Source: an uncultured Bacilli bacterium
GTDB taxonomy: Bacteria > Bacillota_I > Bacilli_A > RF39 > UBA660
Length of the DNA: 64,000 nt
Reading direction: 5' to 3'
Assembly (NCBI GenBank): GCA_910587065.1
Contig: CAJUMA010000003.1
Span: 78,882 to 142,881 of the forward strand
The notes beneath the pieces were generated by a model, which did not search any database, had not been told where the DNA came from, and worked only from the letters and a program-made list of their open reading frames with translations. Below are positions 34,225 to 42,291 of this stretch, one piece after another. Position numbers and translations under genes: made by a program. Every line of letters begins with the position of its first letter. Positions within the stretch are counted from its first letter, which is position 1.

Positions 34225-35349
34225 ATGAGTAAAAGTCAAAATATAATAGATTATATAAAAAAATATGGCGAGTATTCTTTTGAGCTAGTTCCTTTTAATG
34301 AATTAGATAGTTTAATAATGTCTAGTCTTTCTTATGTCAGTTTTTCTTCTATTTTAAACAATGTAAGAGACAAAATTACTATTAAGGAAGCGGGCACAAA
34401 ATTTTTTTCTATGCATACAAAAAAAGAACTTAAAGATAATGTTTTTTCTGTTAAAACAGGGATTAAAGTTTTCGCGTCTATTTATAAAACAAAAAGATTC
34501 CAAAATCTTATTATAACTAAATATAAAAGGGTTTCTAATGAGGATAAACAATTCCAAGCTATTTGCATAAATATCAATAGTCGTTTAAGTTATCTATCCT
34601 TTGAAGGAACGGATGATTTAGTTAGTGGCTGGATTGAAGATGCAAAAATGAGCTATAGTTTCAAAGTCCCTGCTCAAAAAGAAGCTATTAAATATATAAA
34701 TCATCATTTTAATCCTTTTTCAAATAGAAAGTACATTTTAGGAGGACACTCAAAGGGAGGAAATTTAGCTTTAGTTGCTGCAATGTATGCAAGAAATATT
34801 CTTAAATCAAAGATTAAAGAAATTTATGTGTTGGATGCTCCAGGTTTAAGAGAAAAAGAAATAAATTCACCAGAGTTTAAATCAATAGAAGATAGAGTCA
34901 AAAGAATCATAATTAATTATTCTATAGTAGGAGTTCTCTTTAAGAATACGGAGAAAGTTAAAATTGTTGAATCATTAAAAAAAGGTCCGATGGCACATAA
35001 CCTTATAAATTGGCGAATTGATGATAAAGAATTTTCTTATACTAAGTTATCCGCCTTCAGTCGTAATTTTAAAGAAAAAGTTGATAATTGGCTAAATAGC
35101 TACAATGATTATGAAAAGCAAGAGTTTGTTAATAATTTAAAAGAATTGTTTAAAAGATCTGAAATAGTTTCCTTAATTGATATAAAGAATAATAAAATAA
35201 GAAAACTACATAAGCTAATAAAAGAAAGTAAAAAGTTAGATTCAAAGAGCAAAGACATTGTAAATACACTTATAAAGTTTCTTCTTGAGTTTATAAAAGA
35301 GGAATCATCAAGCTTGATTAGTAGTAAAATTCCTAATTTGAAACATTAA
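34225..35349 (+). CDS. Mbeg1/DUF2974-type alpha/beta hydrolase (lipase-like)
   Basis: The 374-residue soluble protein has the nucleophile elbow GGHSKGGNLA with Ser176 and a preceding SFEGTDDLVSGWIEDAKMSY segment, the pattern of DUF2974 (Mbeg1-like) proteins. LDAPGL at about residue 210 likely carries the acidic residue. No signal peptide is visible, so it acts in the cytoplasm or on the membrane inner face. The C-terminal 80 residues are a Lys-rich helical tail. Substrate unknown. Confidence 0.8.
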   Translation: MSKSQNIIDYIKKYGEYSFELVPFNELDSLIMSSLSYVSFSSILNNVRDKITIKEAGTKFFSMHTKKELKDNVFSVKTGIKVFASIYKTKRFQNLIITKYKRVSNEDKQFQAICININSRLSYLSFEGTDDLVSGWIEDAKMSYSFKVPAQKEAIKYINHHFNPFSNRKYILGGHSKGGNLALVAAMYARNILKSKIKEIYVLDAPGLREKEINSPEFKSIEDRVKRIIINYSIVGVLFKNTEKVKIVESLKKGPMAHNLINWRIDDKEFSYTKLSAFSRNFKEKVDNWLNSYNDYEKQEFVNNLKELFKRSEIVSLIDIKNNKIRKLHKLIKESKKLDSKSKDIVNTLIKFLLEFIKEESSSLISSKIPNLKH

Positions 35350-35431
35350 TTTGACATAGATGTATTAAAAATAGTCTATAATTCTTTACATACCTATGGT
35401 ATAATTTTATTATAGATATGAGGGTAATGAT

Positions 35432-35956
35432 ATGGAATTTGAAACTAAGAATCTTGAAGTTAAAAAATTTATACCTGAATACATTTCTGTCATGTATGAA
35501 GCATGGGGAAAAGATAAAGAGGTAGGTAAGTACTTACCTGGCTTTAGAGTGGACTGGGATTTAGAAGGTTTTACAAACTATATTATTGGAACATATAAAG
35601 ATGATTATTATGAAAGATTAATTATTAAGGATAAAAAAACAAACAAAGTCATTGGTAATATATCTTTATATCAAGAGGATAGTAGAAGTAAGTCTGTAAA
35701 TATTTGGCTTATTAAAGACTATTGGGGAAAAGGTTTTGGAACAGAAGCTTTAACAAAAACAGTTGAAGAATTAAAAAAGACTAATTTAGGAAGCATATAT
35801 GCAACGTGTGATGGAAGAAATGAAGCTGCTAAAATCATTCTTGAAAGAGCAGGTTTTGAACTAATTGATACAATACCAAATTATCGTGAAGATATAGATG
35901 GTAATATAGGAGACGAACTTTTATATGAAATTGAACTTATAAGAGTTCAATACTAA
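35432..35956 (+). CDS. GNAT family N-acetyltransferase (RimJ/RimL type)
   Basis: The 174-residue cytoplasmic acetyltransferase has the acetyl-CoA binding pattern DYWGKGFGTEALT (about residues 95-107, Q/RxxGxG/A type) and the later NEAAKIILERAGFE. GNLSL-type strands precede it. The closest look is to ribosomal protein Ser/Ala acetyltransferases, but similar enzymes act on small molecules and antibiotics. GAGGG lies before the ATG. It is a single gene followed by a 456-nt region with a structured RNA. Confidence 0.8.
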   Translation: MEFETKNLEVKKFIPEYISVMYEAWGKDKEVGKYLPGFRVDWDLEGFTNYIIGTYKDDYYERLIIKDKKTNKVIGNISLYQEDSRSKSVNIWLIKDYWGKGFGTEALTKTVEELKKTNLGSIYATCDGRNEAAKIILERAGFELIDTIPNYREDIDGNIGDELLYEIELIRVQY

Positions 35957-36065
35957 ATATTAATATTTAAAGTGGTAAAGTGAAAATTTATCTCTTTTTT
36001 CATTTAGACAAAAGAAGACAAAAAACTCCTATTGCTTTTAAGAAAAAGTAAGATTATTATAGTAA

Positions 36066-36360
36066 ATTGTGAAGCAAGGTAAAGATGCGTGTCACTCAAT
36101 TTATATCTTTTAGCGAGTTTATTCAGGGTGCTCGGTAATAAAAGTGGGGATATTTACGAGTAAAGAAGATTTGGTGATAATCATTGAATTGCTATTGAAA
36201 ATAATTTTGGTGTTAGATATAAAAGGCTGACATTAAAAAAGCATCTTTATTAACTGAATAAAGATGCAATGCACTAAGGTGTTGCGTACTAGCCAAAAGA
36301 GACTTCTGCTTCACACTCAATGTAATTATAATAAAACTTGAAATTATCTTCAAGTTTTTT
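36066..36360 (+). ncRNA. Unidentified structured RNA of about 290 nt with terminator
   Basis: This is in the only long gene-free stretch (35957-36412). TGTGAAGCA (36068-36076) pairs perfectly with TGCTTCACA (36307-36315), closing a 230-nt domain. Inside, GCATCTTTATT (36241-36251) forms a hairpin with AATAAAGATGC (36257-36267), but its GCATCTTTA could instead pair with TAAAGATGC at 36080-36088, so two exclusive folds exist. A terminator ends it. No ORF with a start signal is present. It does not match RNase P, tmRNA, SRP RNA, T-box or 6S in motifs I know. It may be a trans-acting RNA or a riboswitch for the DUF4186 gene. Confidence 0.5.
36333..36360 (+). terminator. Terminator of the structured RNA
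   Basis: AAAACTTGAA / TTCAAGTTTT stem (36333-36342 with 36349-36358) with a T-run, 53 nt before the DUF4186 start. Confidence 0.8.
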
Positions 36361-36412
36361 CTTTACATAATAATTTTCTATATTATATAATTTATTTAAA
36401 AGAAGGAACATA

Positions 36413-36766
36413 ATGAATATTTTAGAAAGATTTTCAAAGTCTAAATTTAGAAGTAGTTTTCATTTAAAAAAACAAGATATCGAATATGTTGATAAAGTTG
36501 GCATAGAAAAAATAAAATCTCATGCTTATGATTTTATAACTAAACGCTTAGCTCCAGAAATTTTAGAAAATGATGGACATCAAACTCCCTTTAAGGGACA
36601 TCCTGTCTTTATTGCTGAACATGCAACAGCTACTTGTTGTCGTGGATGTTTAGAAAAGTGGCATAAAATTGATAAAAATCATGAGTTAACTTCCAAAGAA
36701 ATAGAATATATTGTAAATATAATTATGAAATGGATTGAAAAAGAATATGGAAAAAGTAAGATGTAA
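36413..36766 (+). CDS. DUF4186 family protein
   Basis: The 117-residue protein has the distinctive FRSSFHLKKQDIEYV start, SHAYDFITKRLAPE, and the HATATCCRGCLEKWH motif with three Cys and two His that may bind metal. I recognise this as DUF4186, whose function is unknown but which is frequently found beside DNA 3-methyladenine glycosylase I. Here the tag gene overlaps its end by about 20 nt, supporting a DNA repair link. AGAAGGA precedes the ATG. Confidence 0.85.
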   Translation: MNILERFSKSKFRSSFHLKKQDIEYVDKVGIEKIKSHAYDFITKRLAPEILENDGHQTPFKGHPVFIAEHATATCCRGCLEKWHKIDKNHELTSKEIEYIVNIIMKWIEKEYGKSKM

Positions 36767-37295
36767 ATGGTGTAATTTAAAGAACAAAATATATGCTGAT
36801 TATCATGATTCTGAATGGGGAGTAGAGAGCCATGATGATGCTTATCTTTTTGAATTACTCTTACTTGAATCATTTCAGGCTGGTTTATCTTGGGAGTGTA
36901 TTTTAAATAAACGAGAAAACTTTCGCATCTCTTTTTCTAATTTTGATTATAGCGTAATCGCCTTATATGATGAAAAGAAAATTGAGGAGTTAATGAAAGA
37001 TTCTGGTATTATTAGAAATAGACTTAAAATTAAAGCGGCCATTAATAATGCTAAAATATTTATGGAGATACAAAAGAAGTATGGTTCTTTTGATAAATAT
37101 ATTTGGTCTTTTACAAATAATAAAATAATTAAGGGTAACGGAACTAGTACAACGTCTTCTCTTTCTGATAAAATATCACTTGATTTAAGTAGTAAGGGAA
37201 TGAAGTTTGTTGGAAGCACGATAGTTTATTCTTATCTTCAAGCAATTGGAGTAATTAATGATCATGAGAGTATTTGTTTTTTAAATAAGTCTTGA
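36747..37295 (+). CDS. tag: DNA-3-methyladenine glycosylase I
   Basis: About 182 residues. I start at ATG 36747 (MEKVRCKWCN), since Tag proteins begin with the CxWC zinc ligand a few residues in; the in-frame TTG at 36735 is possible too. YHDSEWGV, FELLLLESFQAGLSW with the catalytic Glu, and RNRLKIKAAINNA are typical. The C-terminal zinc ligands differ somewhat: His at NDHE and Cys at ICF. The enzyme removes 3-methyladenine from alkylated DNA. The start overlaps the DUF4186 gene, so the two are coupled. Confidence 0.93.
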   Translation: MEKVRCKWCNLKNKIYADYHDSEWGVESHDDAYLFELLLLESFQAGLSWECILNKRENFRISFSNFDYSVIALYDEKKIEELMKDSGIIRNRLKIKAAINNAKIFMEIQKKYGSFDKYIWSFTNNKIIKGNGTSTTSSLSDKISLDLSSKGMKFVGSTIVYSYLQAIGVINDHESICFLNKS

Positions 37296-37341
37296 ATATG
37301 TTTGCTTTTTAATATACAATAAATATAAAGAAGGAGAATTT

Positions 37342-38018
37342 ATGACATACAATAGAAAAAATTTTATAGATAGTTGTAATTTTATAACACCATTTGAATT
37401 TGAATTATTGCCAGAGAATGTTCAATTAGCTTATTTAGATACAATCTATTCTTACAGTGTAAAAAGGGCACGTGAAAAAGGAAAAAATGGTGATGTTTTT
37501 AATTGCCGTGGTTATGTGCATCCAGACTATGAAATGTATTTTGAAAAAATGGGTGTACAGTAACAAATTATGATTTTGGATTTGAAGAATACGAAGTTAA
37601 ATGTGTAGACCCTAATAAAGGACATAAAGTAACAGAAGAAGATAAGAATAAGTTGGATTATTATCTAAGTATATTAGGGGAAGCAAAAGCCAATATTTTT
37701 GAAGGTTATTTAAATCGCACATTTTATGCAGGAACTAAAAACAATAGTGACATTGAAGTAGAGTTTACTGATGAAGAAACTACTAATCTGTTTAAGAAAT
37801 TTACTAATAGAAGTTTTATGAGTATCGATGAACTTACTAATGAAGAGAAAAAAATGCTTATGGAAGCAGAACTTTCTTTAGTTATTGAAGATATTCGAAA
37901 TGGTGAAACTCCTGAATGTGTTAACATACTTCCAAAAGGTTATAAAATAGTTTTAAATGAGGAAATTGAAGCTTTAAATCTTGCTTTACCTGAGGGTAAG
38001 CGTCTTAAGAGAGTATAA
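37342..38018 (+). pseudogene. Unknown gene broken by a -1 frameshift at an A6 run
   Basis: The first part (37342-37563, 73 residues) has a good AAGGAG site and ends at a stop just after GAAAAAATG. A second open frame, shifted by -1, runs from about 37545 to 38018 and has no start signal of its own; it can be read as KNGCTVTNYDFGFEEYE onwards. Joining the two at the A6 run (37544-37549) gives about 225 residues that read as one soluble protein. Either a true frameshift mutation, an assembly indel in the homopolymer, or programmed slippage explains it. I do not recognise the family. A small hairpin with a T-run follows near 38020. Confidence 0.5.
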
Positions 38019-38024
38019 TTAATA

Positions 38025-38054
38025 CTTGAAAAAGTATTTATCTTTAAGTATAAT
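38025..38054 (+). promoter_or_regulatory. Promoter of the valS T-box transcript
   Basis: TTGAAA (38025-38030), 18-nt spacer, TATAAT (38049-38054). Confidence 0.55.
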
Positions 38055-38069
38055 AAAATTGGTTATAAA

Positions 38070-38281
38070 AAACAAGGAACAAGAGGAGTAAAATACTCTA
38101 CATTATTAGGGATGAAAGATCATTGACTGAAAGTCTTTCTTAATGAAAGTATTTGAAGGTAGCTTGGGAGTTGTTAATCTGAAATAATTAGTAAGATTAA
38201 ACGAGTCACTCACGTTAAGAGTAAAGAGCACAAATTAAGGTGGTACCACGAGTCTTCGTCCTTTGGATGAGGACTCTTTTT
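38070..38281 (+). promoter_or_regulatory. T-box riboswitch (probably valine-specific)
   Basis: The leader has AGAGGAGTA near its start, the T-box core AAGGTGGTACCACG (38237-38250) and the classical terminator stem GAGTCTTCGTCC / GGATGAGGACTC (38250-38261 with 38265-38276, two wobbles) followed by five T residues. A candidate specifier is GTA (38159-38161, within GAAGGTAGC), a Val codon that fits the valS gene two ORFs down. Uncharged tRNA-Val should stabilise the antiterminator and allow transcription of the unknown gene at 38299 and of valS. Confidence 0.88.
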
Positions 38282-38298
38282 GTATATTAGGAGGATTT

Positions 38299-38808
38299 AT
38301 GAATACAGTGGTTCAAGATAAAAATATAGCATTTGTAATTAATCAGGAAAATAAAATACTAGTATTTATTAGAGAAACAAGAGATTCGGTAATTATGTCT
38401 TTTCCCGAAATAATGGCGGATAGTAAAATACCTTTTTTAAATGATGAACATTTAGAAGAATATGAATATATAAATTCGTATTCAAAAGAAAAAAATGATT
38501 GTAAAATTGTTAATGGTCATTTAATCAAATTCCCAAAACGAGTGCGCAAACACTTTTATGCTTTAAGATATGATTTAATGCCAGAAGATATTGAAGAAAT
38601 AATGAATTTAACTCATAAGATAGGCGCGGAACCATACTTTCTTGATATTGAAGAGATTAAAGACCTTTTTACCAAAAATTATTACTTAAGTAATTCCATT
38701 GATACAGCAAATTTAATAGAAAAAAAACTAAAACCAATTTTAGAACTTGAAAAGAAAATGCAACCGTTGCTTGTACAAAAACAAAAGATTAGAAAGGAAA
38801 GATATTAA
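38299..38808 (+). CDS. Unknown protein between the T-box and valS
   Basis: About 169 residues. I start at ATG 38299 after AGGAGG (38289-38294); the open frame upstream runs through the T-box terminator and is not coding. The protein is soluble, with FVINQENKILVFIRETRDS near the N-terminus, which weakly recalls Nudix-type strands but lacks a Nudix box. The C-terminal third is helical and Lys-rich. It overlaps valS by 1 nt (TAATG), so it is translated with valS under tRNA-Val control. I do not recognise the family. Confidence 0.7.
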   Translation: MNTVVQDKNIAFVINQENKILVFIRETRDSVIMSFPEIMADSKIPFLNDEHLEEYEYINSYSKEKNDCKIVNGHLIKFPKRVRKHFYALRYDLMPEDIEEIMNLTHKIGAEPYFLDIEEIKDLFTKNYYLSNSIDTANLIEKKLKPILELEKKMQPLLVQKQKIRKERY

Positions 38809-41327
38809 TGTTAGATACTAAATATGATAATAAAAAAATAGAAGAAGGAAAATACGAAAAGTGGAAAAATGCTGGTTACTTTAATTCAGGAGATAAAACG
38901 AAAAATCCTTATTGTATAGTGATACCACCTCCAAATGTAACAGGAAAACTTCACTTAGGTCATGCTTTAGATGTTTCAATCCAAGATATAATAATTCGTT
39001 ATAAAAGATTACAAGGATTTGATTGTCTTTGGCTACCGGGAATGGATCATGCTGCTATTGCAACGGAAGCAAAAGTTGTAAAAAGATTAAAAGACCAAGG
39101 AATTGATAAATACGAATATGGAAGGGGAAAATTCTTAGAAGCTTGTTGGGATTGGACACGTGAATATGGTGGTAACATTAGAGAGCAATGGGCAAAAATG
39201 GGTATATCAGTTGATTATAATAAAGAAAGATTTACTCTCGATGAAGGACTTAATAAAGCTGTAACAAAAGTTTTTGTTGATTATTATAATGAGGGAATAA
39301 TATATCGTGGCGAAAGAATCATAAATTGGGATCCCGAAGCCCAAACTGCTCTTTCTAATGAAGAAGTTATTTATAAGGATGTTGAAGGAGCTTTCTATCA
39401 TTTAAAGTATTATATTGAGGGAACAAGTGAATATTTGGATGTTGCGACAACAAGGCCAGAGACTTTATTTGGTGATACTGCTGTTGCTGTTAATGAAAAT
39501 GATGAAAGATATAAAAAGTATATTGGTAAGAACGTAATATTACCAATTGTTAACAAACCAATCCCAATAATTGCTGATGAGCATGCGGATCCTGAATTTG
39601 GAACAGGTGTTGTTAAAATTACACCAGCACATGATCCAAATGACTTTGAAGTAGGAAATAGACATAATTTAGAAAGAATAGTTGTCATGAAGCCTGATGC
39701 TACAATGAACGCTAATGCATTAAAATATGAAGGTATGAGTCGTGAAGAATGTAGGGAAGCTTTACTTGAAGATTTAAAACATGAAGATTTGCTTATAAAT
39801 ATTGAACCAATGACACATTCCGTAGGTCACTCAGAACGTACAGGTGTTATGGTTGAGCCATACTTATCAAAACAATGGTTTGTTCGCATGGGGACTTTAG
39901 CTAAAAGAGTATTAGAGACCCAAAAGATAAGTGCTGAAAAAGTAAATTTTGTACCAGACAAGTTTGAAAAAACTTTAACCCATTGGATGGAAGAATGCTT
40001 TGATTGGTGTATCTCTCGTCAATTATGGTGGGGACATAGAATTCCTGCTTGGTATAAGGGTGAAGAAGTTTATGTAGGGGAGAGTGCTCCAACTGGTGAT
40101 GGCTGGGTACAAGATGAGGATGTTTTAGATACATGGTTCTCAAGTGCACTTTGGCCTTTTAGTACACTTGGTTGGCCTGAGTCTACAGAAGACATGGAAA
40201 GATACTATCCAAACGATTGCTTAGTTACTGCTTATGATATTATTTTCTTTTGGGTTGCTAGAATGGTTTTCCAAGCAGAACATATCACTGGTTCGCGTCC
40301 TTTTAAAGACTGTGTAATTCATGGACTTATTCGTGATAAGCAAGGAAGAAAAATGTCTAAGTCTCTTGGTAACGGTGTAGATCCAATGGATATGATTGAA
40401 AAATATGGGGTAGATGCCTTAAGATACTATCTAGCAACTGATGTGGCACCTGGAACAGATCTTCGTTTTGATGAAGAAAAACTTTCTAGTACTTGGAATT
40501 ATATAAATAAAATTTGGAATGCCTCTCGCTTTGTTTTACTAAATATTGAAGACTTAAATGAAGCTCGACTAGAAGACTTAAGCGATGAAGATAAATGGAT
40601 ACTAACTAAATATGAACGTGTAATAAAATCTACAATTAAACATATGGATAAATACGAATTTAATTTAGTAGGTACTGAAACATACAATTTTATCTATGAT
40701 GATTTTTGTAGTAACTATATTGAATTTGCTAAATATAACTTAGATAAGCAGTCTACTAAATCAACACTATTTTGGGTGCTATCTGGAATAATCCAAATAT
40801 TACATCCATTCATGCCATTTGTAACAGAAGAAATTTATCAAATGTTACCAATTAAAACGCATGATTCCATAATGATAAGTGATTATCCAATTTATGATAA
40901 GTCTTTAATGTTTGAAGCAGAAGAAAAATTAGTCGATGAAAAAATTGAATTCATAAAAAATTTCCGTAATGTCAAATCTGAAAACAGTATTCCAAAAGAT
41001 GCATTAGTTAAAATAAATACAGAGGATGAAATAATTATCAAAATGTTAAAATTATCAGATGTATTAACAGAAGAAGATTTAAGTATTAATTCTTATGAAG
41101 TTAAAACACAAAAATATCAAGCAACAATTTATTTTGAAAAACAAGTAACGGAAGAAGAGTTAAAGTTAAAAGAAAAACAAATAAATGACTTAGAATCATC
41201 AATTGAAAGAAGAAAAAAACTTTTAGCTAATGAAAATTATGTTGCTAAGGCACCAGCGGAGTTAGTTGAAAAAGAAAGAAAAACTTTAGAATCCGAAGAA
41301 GAGCAATTAGCTCTTTTAAAGAAATAA
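38808..41327 (+). CDS. valS: Valyl-tRNA synthetase
   Basis: The 839-residue class I synthetase has PPPNVTGKLHLGHALD (HIGH motif), the ATTRPETLFGDTAVAV editing domain segment, the DTWFSSALWPFSTLGWP motif and KMSKS as GRKMSKSLGNG. The C-terminal coiled coil (about residues 770-839) that grips tRNA is complete. Its start overlaps the preceding unknown gene by 1 nt and AAAGGAAA precedes it. Expression is set by the T-box. A bidirectional terminator follows. Confidence 0.97.
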   Translation: MLDTKYDNKKIEEGKYEKWKNAGYFNSGDKTKNPYCIVIPPPNVTGKLHLGHALDVSIQDIIIRYKRLQGFDCLWLPGMDHAAIATEAKVVKRLKDQGIDKYEYGRGKFLEACWDWTREYGGNIREQWAKMGISVDYNKERFTLDEGLNKAVTKVFVDYYNEGIIYRGERIINWDPEAQTALSNEEVIYKDVEGAFYHLKYYIEGTSEYLDVATTRPETLFGDTAVAVNENDERYKKYIGKNVILPIVNKPIPIIADEHADPEFGTGVVKITPAHDPNDFEVGNRHNLERIVVMKPDATMNANALKYEGMSREECREALLEDLKHEDLLINIEPMTHSVGHSERTGVMVEPYLSKQWFVRMGTLAKRVLETQKISAEKVNFVPDKFEKTLTHWMEECFDWCISRQLWWGHRIPAWYKGEEVYVGESAPTGDGWVQDEDVLDTWFSSALWPFSTLGWPESTEDMERYYPNDCLVTAYDIIFFWVARMVFQAEHITGSRPFKDCVIHGLIRDKQGRKMSKSLGNGVDPMDMIEKYGVDALRYYLATDVAPGTDLRFDEEKLSSTWNYINKIWNASRFVLLNIEDLNEARLEDLSDEDKWILTKYERVIKSTIKHMDKYEFNLVGTETYNFIYDDFCSNYIEFAKYNLDKQSTKSTLFWVLSGIIQILHPFMPFVTEEIYQMLPIKTHDSIMISDYPIYDKSLMFEAEEKLVDEKIEFIKNFRNVKSENSIPKDALVKINTEDEIIIKMLKLSDVLTEEDLSINSYEVKTQKYQATIYFEKQVTEEELKLKEKQINDLESSIERRKKLLANENYVAKAPAELVEKERKTLESEEEQLALLKK

Positions 41328-41328
41328 A

Positions 41329-41362
41329 AAAAATATCACTTATATTTTAAGTGATATTTTTA
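41329..41362. terminator. Bidirectional terminator after valS
   Basis: AATATCACTTA / TAAGTGATATT stem (41332-41342 with 41348-41358) with A-run and T-run flanks; serves valS and the convergent gene. Confidence 0.8.
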
Positions 41363-42157
41363 TTTTAGTTTAGGACCATCATTAGTTTTTTTATCATAGT
41401 AATTGAATAAATGAACAGCAACACTGCTAATATTTTCATCAACTAATGCTTGCATTATATCCTCCGATTCCGTAAAGTTTATAATATCAACAACAGTTTC
41501 TTCAATGCCTTCAACATCGCCATAAAAGGCATTAACCAAAAATTCAGCAGCTTCTTCGATTGAAGCTATCCTATCGTTAGTTTTATTAATAGATCGAAAT
41601 ATTTGTTTAATTATAAAGTTTGGACTAATTTTTTCAGAATGTTCTAAATAATCTGCCATAAAGAAACTATTAAAGGAAGAAATTATTTCCATATCTTCCT
41701 CATCTAAAAGAAGATAAGCAAGAGCTTTATCATAAAAAGATAAATTATTCATTATATGGGAAGCATCCAGAAGTTCTGTTATATTATTTGGGTTTCTTAT
41801 TAAAGCAGAGAAATCATTTCCTTTTTTATGAGCCGATTTTATTTGGTTTAATATTCTAATTTCCTCTTTAGTTGCGACATCTAAAACAATATTTTTATTA
41901 ACTAAAATATAAAAGTCCATAATAACTACTGATTGAAGTAGCATTTGTCTTACTCGTAACATTTTTATATCTTCATCTGTTGCTGTTGGTATTAGTTGTT
42001 TATAAATAAAGCCACTATCTTGTGTAAGCGTATTTCCCATAGCGATTGCTTTAATATAATCGTTATTGCGCATATTACCAGGAAGTACAGGAGAATTAAA
42101 TATTAGTTTTTCTAACGTTATAAGGCATAAACGTAAATATTCATTACTAAATTTCAT
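41360..42157 (-). CDS. Helical cytoplasmic protein, function unknown
   Basis: About 265 residues. I start at the ATG at 42157, because AGGGAGG lies 8 nt upstream on the minus strand; the open frame extends 66 nt further up without a ribosome site. The protein is almost wholly helical with a conserved-looking SFYDKALAYLLLDEEDMEII segment and no membrane or catalytic motif. It is convergent with valS and divergent from lysS. I do not recognise the family. Confidence 0.6.
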   Translation of the reverse strand: MKFSNEYLRLCLITLEKLIFNSPVLPGNMRNNDYIKAIAMGNTLTQDSGFIYKQLIPTATDEDIKMLRVRQMLLQSVVIMDFYILVNKNIVLDVATKEEIRILNQIKSAHKKGNDFSALIRNPNNITELLDASHIMNNLSFYDKALAYLLLDEEDMEIISSFNSFFMADYLEHSEKISPNFIIKQIFRSINKTNDRIASIEEAAEFLVNAFYGDVEGIEETVVDIINFTESEDIMQALVDENISSVAVHLFNYYDKKTNDGPKLK

Positions 42158-42291
42158 TATATTTCCTCCCTTTAAGTAAAGTATTCTAGTATATTTAATC
42201 AAATTTGTCAAAAAATACTGCATATAAATAAAAAAAACTAGAAATTATGGTAAAATTATAGTAGATTAATAAATGAGAAAGAGGTTTTGTT

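Noticed and set aside
36066..36360. T-box, tmRNA, RNase P or SRP RNA
   Set aside because: The T-box core, the tRNA-like ends and ANA tag of tmRNA, the RNase P conserved blocks and the SRP GGAAGC/AGCAG tetraloop region are all absent.
38203..38298. Coding extension of the pre-valS gene upstream to 38263
   Set aside because: That stretch is the T-box antiterminator/terminator, and AGGAGG supports the ATG at 38299.
42197..42210. TTTGTCAAA and several TTTGACAAA strings as 0A boxes
   Set aside because: They overlap ordinary TTGACA -35 elements or are expected by chance in AT-rich DNA; only sites with the CGA core were kept.
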